Source: Scandinavium sp036495715 (GTDB lineage: Bacteria > Pseudomonadota > Gammaproteobacteria > Enterobacterales > Enterobacteriaceae). Taken from it: DNA of 64,000 nt. Below the pieces are notes generated by a model that was not told where the DNA came from, searched no databases, and saw only the letters and a program-made list of their open reading frames with translations. The position numbers and the translations under genes are program-made. The stretch is from the NCBI GenBank assembly GCA_036495715.1, contig DASXML010000028.1, forward strand, positions 1-64,000, in the 5' to 3' direction. Positions 63,901-64,000 of the stretch are shown here, in pieces; the stretch's first letter is position 1; every line of letters starts with the position of its first letter.

Positions 63901-63990
63901 TCCGCATCAGATTTCCTGGTGTAACGAATTTTCAAGTGCTTCTTGCTAAAGCAAGCTTCAACCCGACCCTTCCATGGTCGGGTTTTTTTT
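63901..63990 (+). ncRNA. dsrA: Small regulatory RNA DsrA
   Basis: The stretch follows E. coli DsrA nearly base for base in its first half (GCATCAGATTTCCTGGTGTA and the following AACGAATTTTCAAGTGCTTCTTGC). It ends with a stem (63962-63968 with 63976-63982) and eight T. DsrA pairs with rpoS mRNA to raise translation and with hns mRNA to lower it, with Hfq. The yodD gene seen between dsrA and yedP in E. coli is missing here. Confidence 0.93.
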
Positions 63991-64000
63991 ACCCGCCGAT

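Overview
The window is chromosomal DNA of an enteric bacterium of the family Enterobacteriaceae. It carries the his operon with its leader peptide, the yee/yed gene set, nac-cbl, dcm-vsr and the small RNA DsrA, in mirror-image E. coli order. It is not E. coli K-12. The his leader has six histidine codons instead of seven, yefM-yoeB is missing beside hisL, the putrescine (puu) genes sit between yeeO and a tRNA-Asn, and the segment from hchA to yodB is absent. A relative of Enterobacter, Citrobacter, Lelliottia or Kluyvera fits; the sequence alone does not let me name the species.

Layout. 1-7545: hisI-F-A-H-B-C-D-G and hisL on the minus strand, with tightly overlapping genes and an attenuator. 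7651-11067: yeeZ, yeeY and the putrescine importer gene plaP. 11100-14587: an accessory patch made of an internally deleted IS3/IS150-type element and an AT-rich OpgB-like sulfatase-fold membrane protein. 14731-19933: sbcB, dacD, sbmC, yeeA, yeeX. 20030-29714: tRNA-Asn, yeeO, the putrescine degradation genes puuBCRD and puuA-puuP read divergently from a PuuR operator, then a second tRNA-Asn. 29699-34494: a small genomic island bounded by exact 24-bp direct repeats of the tRNA-Asn 3' end. Its cargo is one 1344-residue NACHT ATPase with a C-terminal PD-(D/E)XK-type nuclease motif, plus a decayed PemK/ChpB-like toxin remnant. 34603-37841: an M24 aminopeptidase and amn. 38582-48808: one giant autotransporter of 3408 residues. 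49052-50302: a DUF2254 membrane protein gene broken by an in-frame amber codon. 50409-52901: tRNA-Asn, nac (sigma-54 promoter and NtrC site), cbl, tRNA-Asn. 53002-64000: mtfA, tRNA-Ser(CGA), a YedS-type porin, drpB, yedJ, dcm-vsr, yedA, yedI, yodC, dgcQ, yedP and DsrA.

How the genes work together. The his genes form the complete histidine pathway under attenuation control. PlaP and PuuP import putrescine and PuuA, B, C, D degrade it to gamma-aminobutyrate under PuuR; puuE, the aminotransferase of the E. coli cluster, is not here. Four identical tRNA-Asn genes (three minus, one plus) divide the region and serve as integration sites. The best candidate for an undescribed system is the single-gene NACHT-nuclease island at 29.7-34.5 kb, which looks like a stand-alone anti-phage (NLR-like) defence module.
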